Source: Anaerolineaceae bacterium
GTDB lineage: Bacteria; Chloroflexota; Anaerolineae; Anaerolineales; Anaerolineaceae
Length of the DNA stretch: 7,720 nucleotides
Direction: 5' to 3'
Assembly: GCA_003158355.1 (NCBI GenBank)
Contig: PMIV01000066.1
Location: 11,043 to 18,762 of the forward strand
The position numbers and the translations under genes are program-made. Below the pieces are notes generated by a model that did no database searches, was not told the origin of the DNA, and saw nothing but the letters and a program-made list of their open reading frames with translations. Positions 7,547 through 7,720 of this stretch are shown piece by piece. Positions within the stretch are counted from its first letter, which is position 1. Each line of letters begins with the position of its first letter.

Positions 7547-7720
7547 TTAGTTCTGTGAAAGAATGACTTCTTCTGCTTTTTTTAATTGTGGATCTGGCAC
7601 GTTATTCTTAATTTGATCCGCTGTGTATTCCACAACATCGTCAGGAGTCAACCCGATGCCATTGATCTGGCGTTTATTGGGGGTGAGCCAATGGGCAATT
7701 GTGATCCGAACTGCACCCTG
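7547..7720 (-). CDS. S41-family carboxyl-terminal processing protease, C-terminal fragment
   Basis: The minus-strand frame is open from the window edge to a TAA at 7547-7549, giving the last 57 residues of a protein. It reads QGAVRITIAHWLTPNKRQIN, then GIGLTPDDVVEYTADQIKNN, then VPDPQLKKAEEVI. This is the characteristic C-terminal end of CtpA/Prc-type S41 serine proteases: a strand with R-I-T-I-A-x-W-L-T-P, then G-x-G-L-x-P-D-x-V, then D-x-Q-L-x-x-A. These enzymes usually carry a PDZ domain and a Ser/Lys dyad and act in the envelope. The PDZ domain and catalytic residues lie outside the window. The S1-domain gene downstream has its own promoter, so the two need not be co-transcribed. The family call is good; the exact paralogue cannot be told from this fragment. 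Confidence 0.88.
   Translation of the reverse strand, partial: QGAVRITIAHWLTPNKRQINGIGLTPDDVVEYTADQIKNNVPDPQLKKAEEVILSQN

Noticed and set aside
7541..7557. CACAG/CTGTG inverted repeat at the stop codon of the protease gene
   Set aside because: The stem is only 5 bases, overlaps the stop codon and is not followed by a T run, so I do not call it a terminator.

Overview
This is an ordinary housekeeping segment of a bacterial chromosome. It holds five complete protein genes, plus the ends of two more that run off the window. I found no mobile element, CRISPR array, rRNA, tRNA or phage gene. GC content looks close to half by eye. The organism cannot be named from the sequence alone. The family-5-type uracil-DNA glycosylase, the small two-domain S1 protein and the flavour of the enolase and CTP synthase suggest Chloroflexota (Anaerolineae-like). 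That is an inference from general familiarity, not a search result.

Plus strand, 1-3252: the 3' two thirds of ruvB (Holliday-junction helicase) is followed after 5 bases by queA (queuosine tRNA modification). A 4Fe-4S uracil-DNA glycosylase of the family 5 (UdgB) type starts 7 bases after queA. These three look like one operon. After a 120-base gap with a possible promoter comes a membrane-anchored serine alpha/beta hydrolase. A strong hairpin with A/T tracts on both sides (3255-3291) then closes this strand and also serves the convergent enolase gene.

Minus strand, 7720 down to 3309, in transcription order: the C-terminus of an S41 carboxyl-terminal processing protease; a two-S1-domain RNA-binding protein behind a perfect-consensus promoter (TTGACA, 17 bases, TATAAT) and closed by a clear intrinsic terminator; pyrG (CTP synthase) with its own promoter-like sequence and a leader containing a terminator-like hairpin; and eno (enolase). 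The pyrG leader (6369-6535) is the most interesting non-coding stretch because it could be an attenuator or an SD-masking switch. No gene-free stretch exceeds about 210 bases.

Functionally the genes cover recombination and repair (RuvB, UDG), tRNA modification (QueA), nucleotide synthesis (PyrG), glycolysis (Eno), RNA binding (S1 protein) and envelope proteolysis (Ctp). They do not form one pathway. I see no convincing undescribed system here. The leads worth checking are the pyrG leader, the S1 protein with its charged tail, and small family-level oddities in enolase and QueA.
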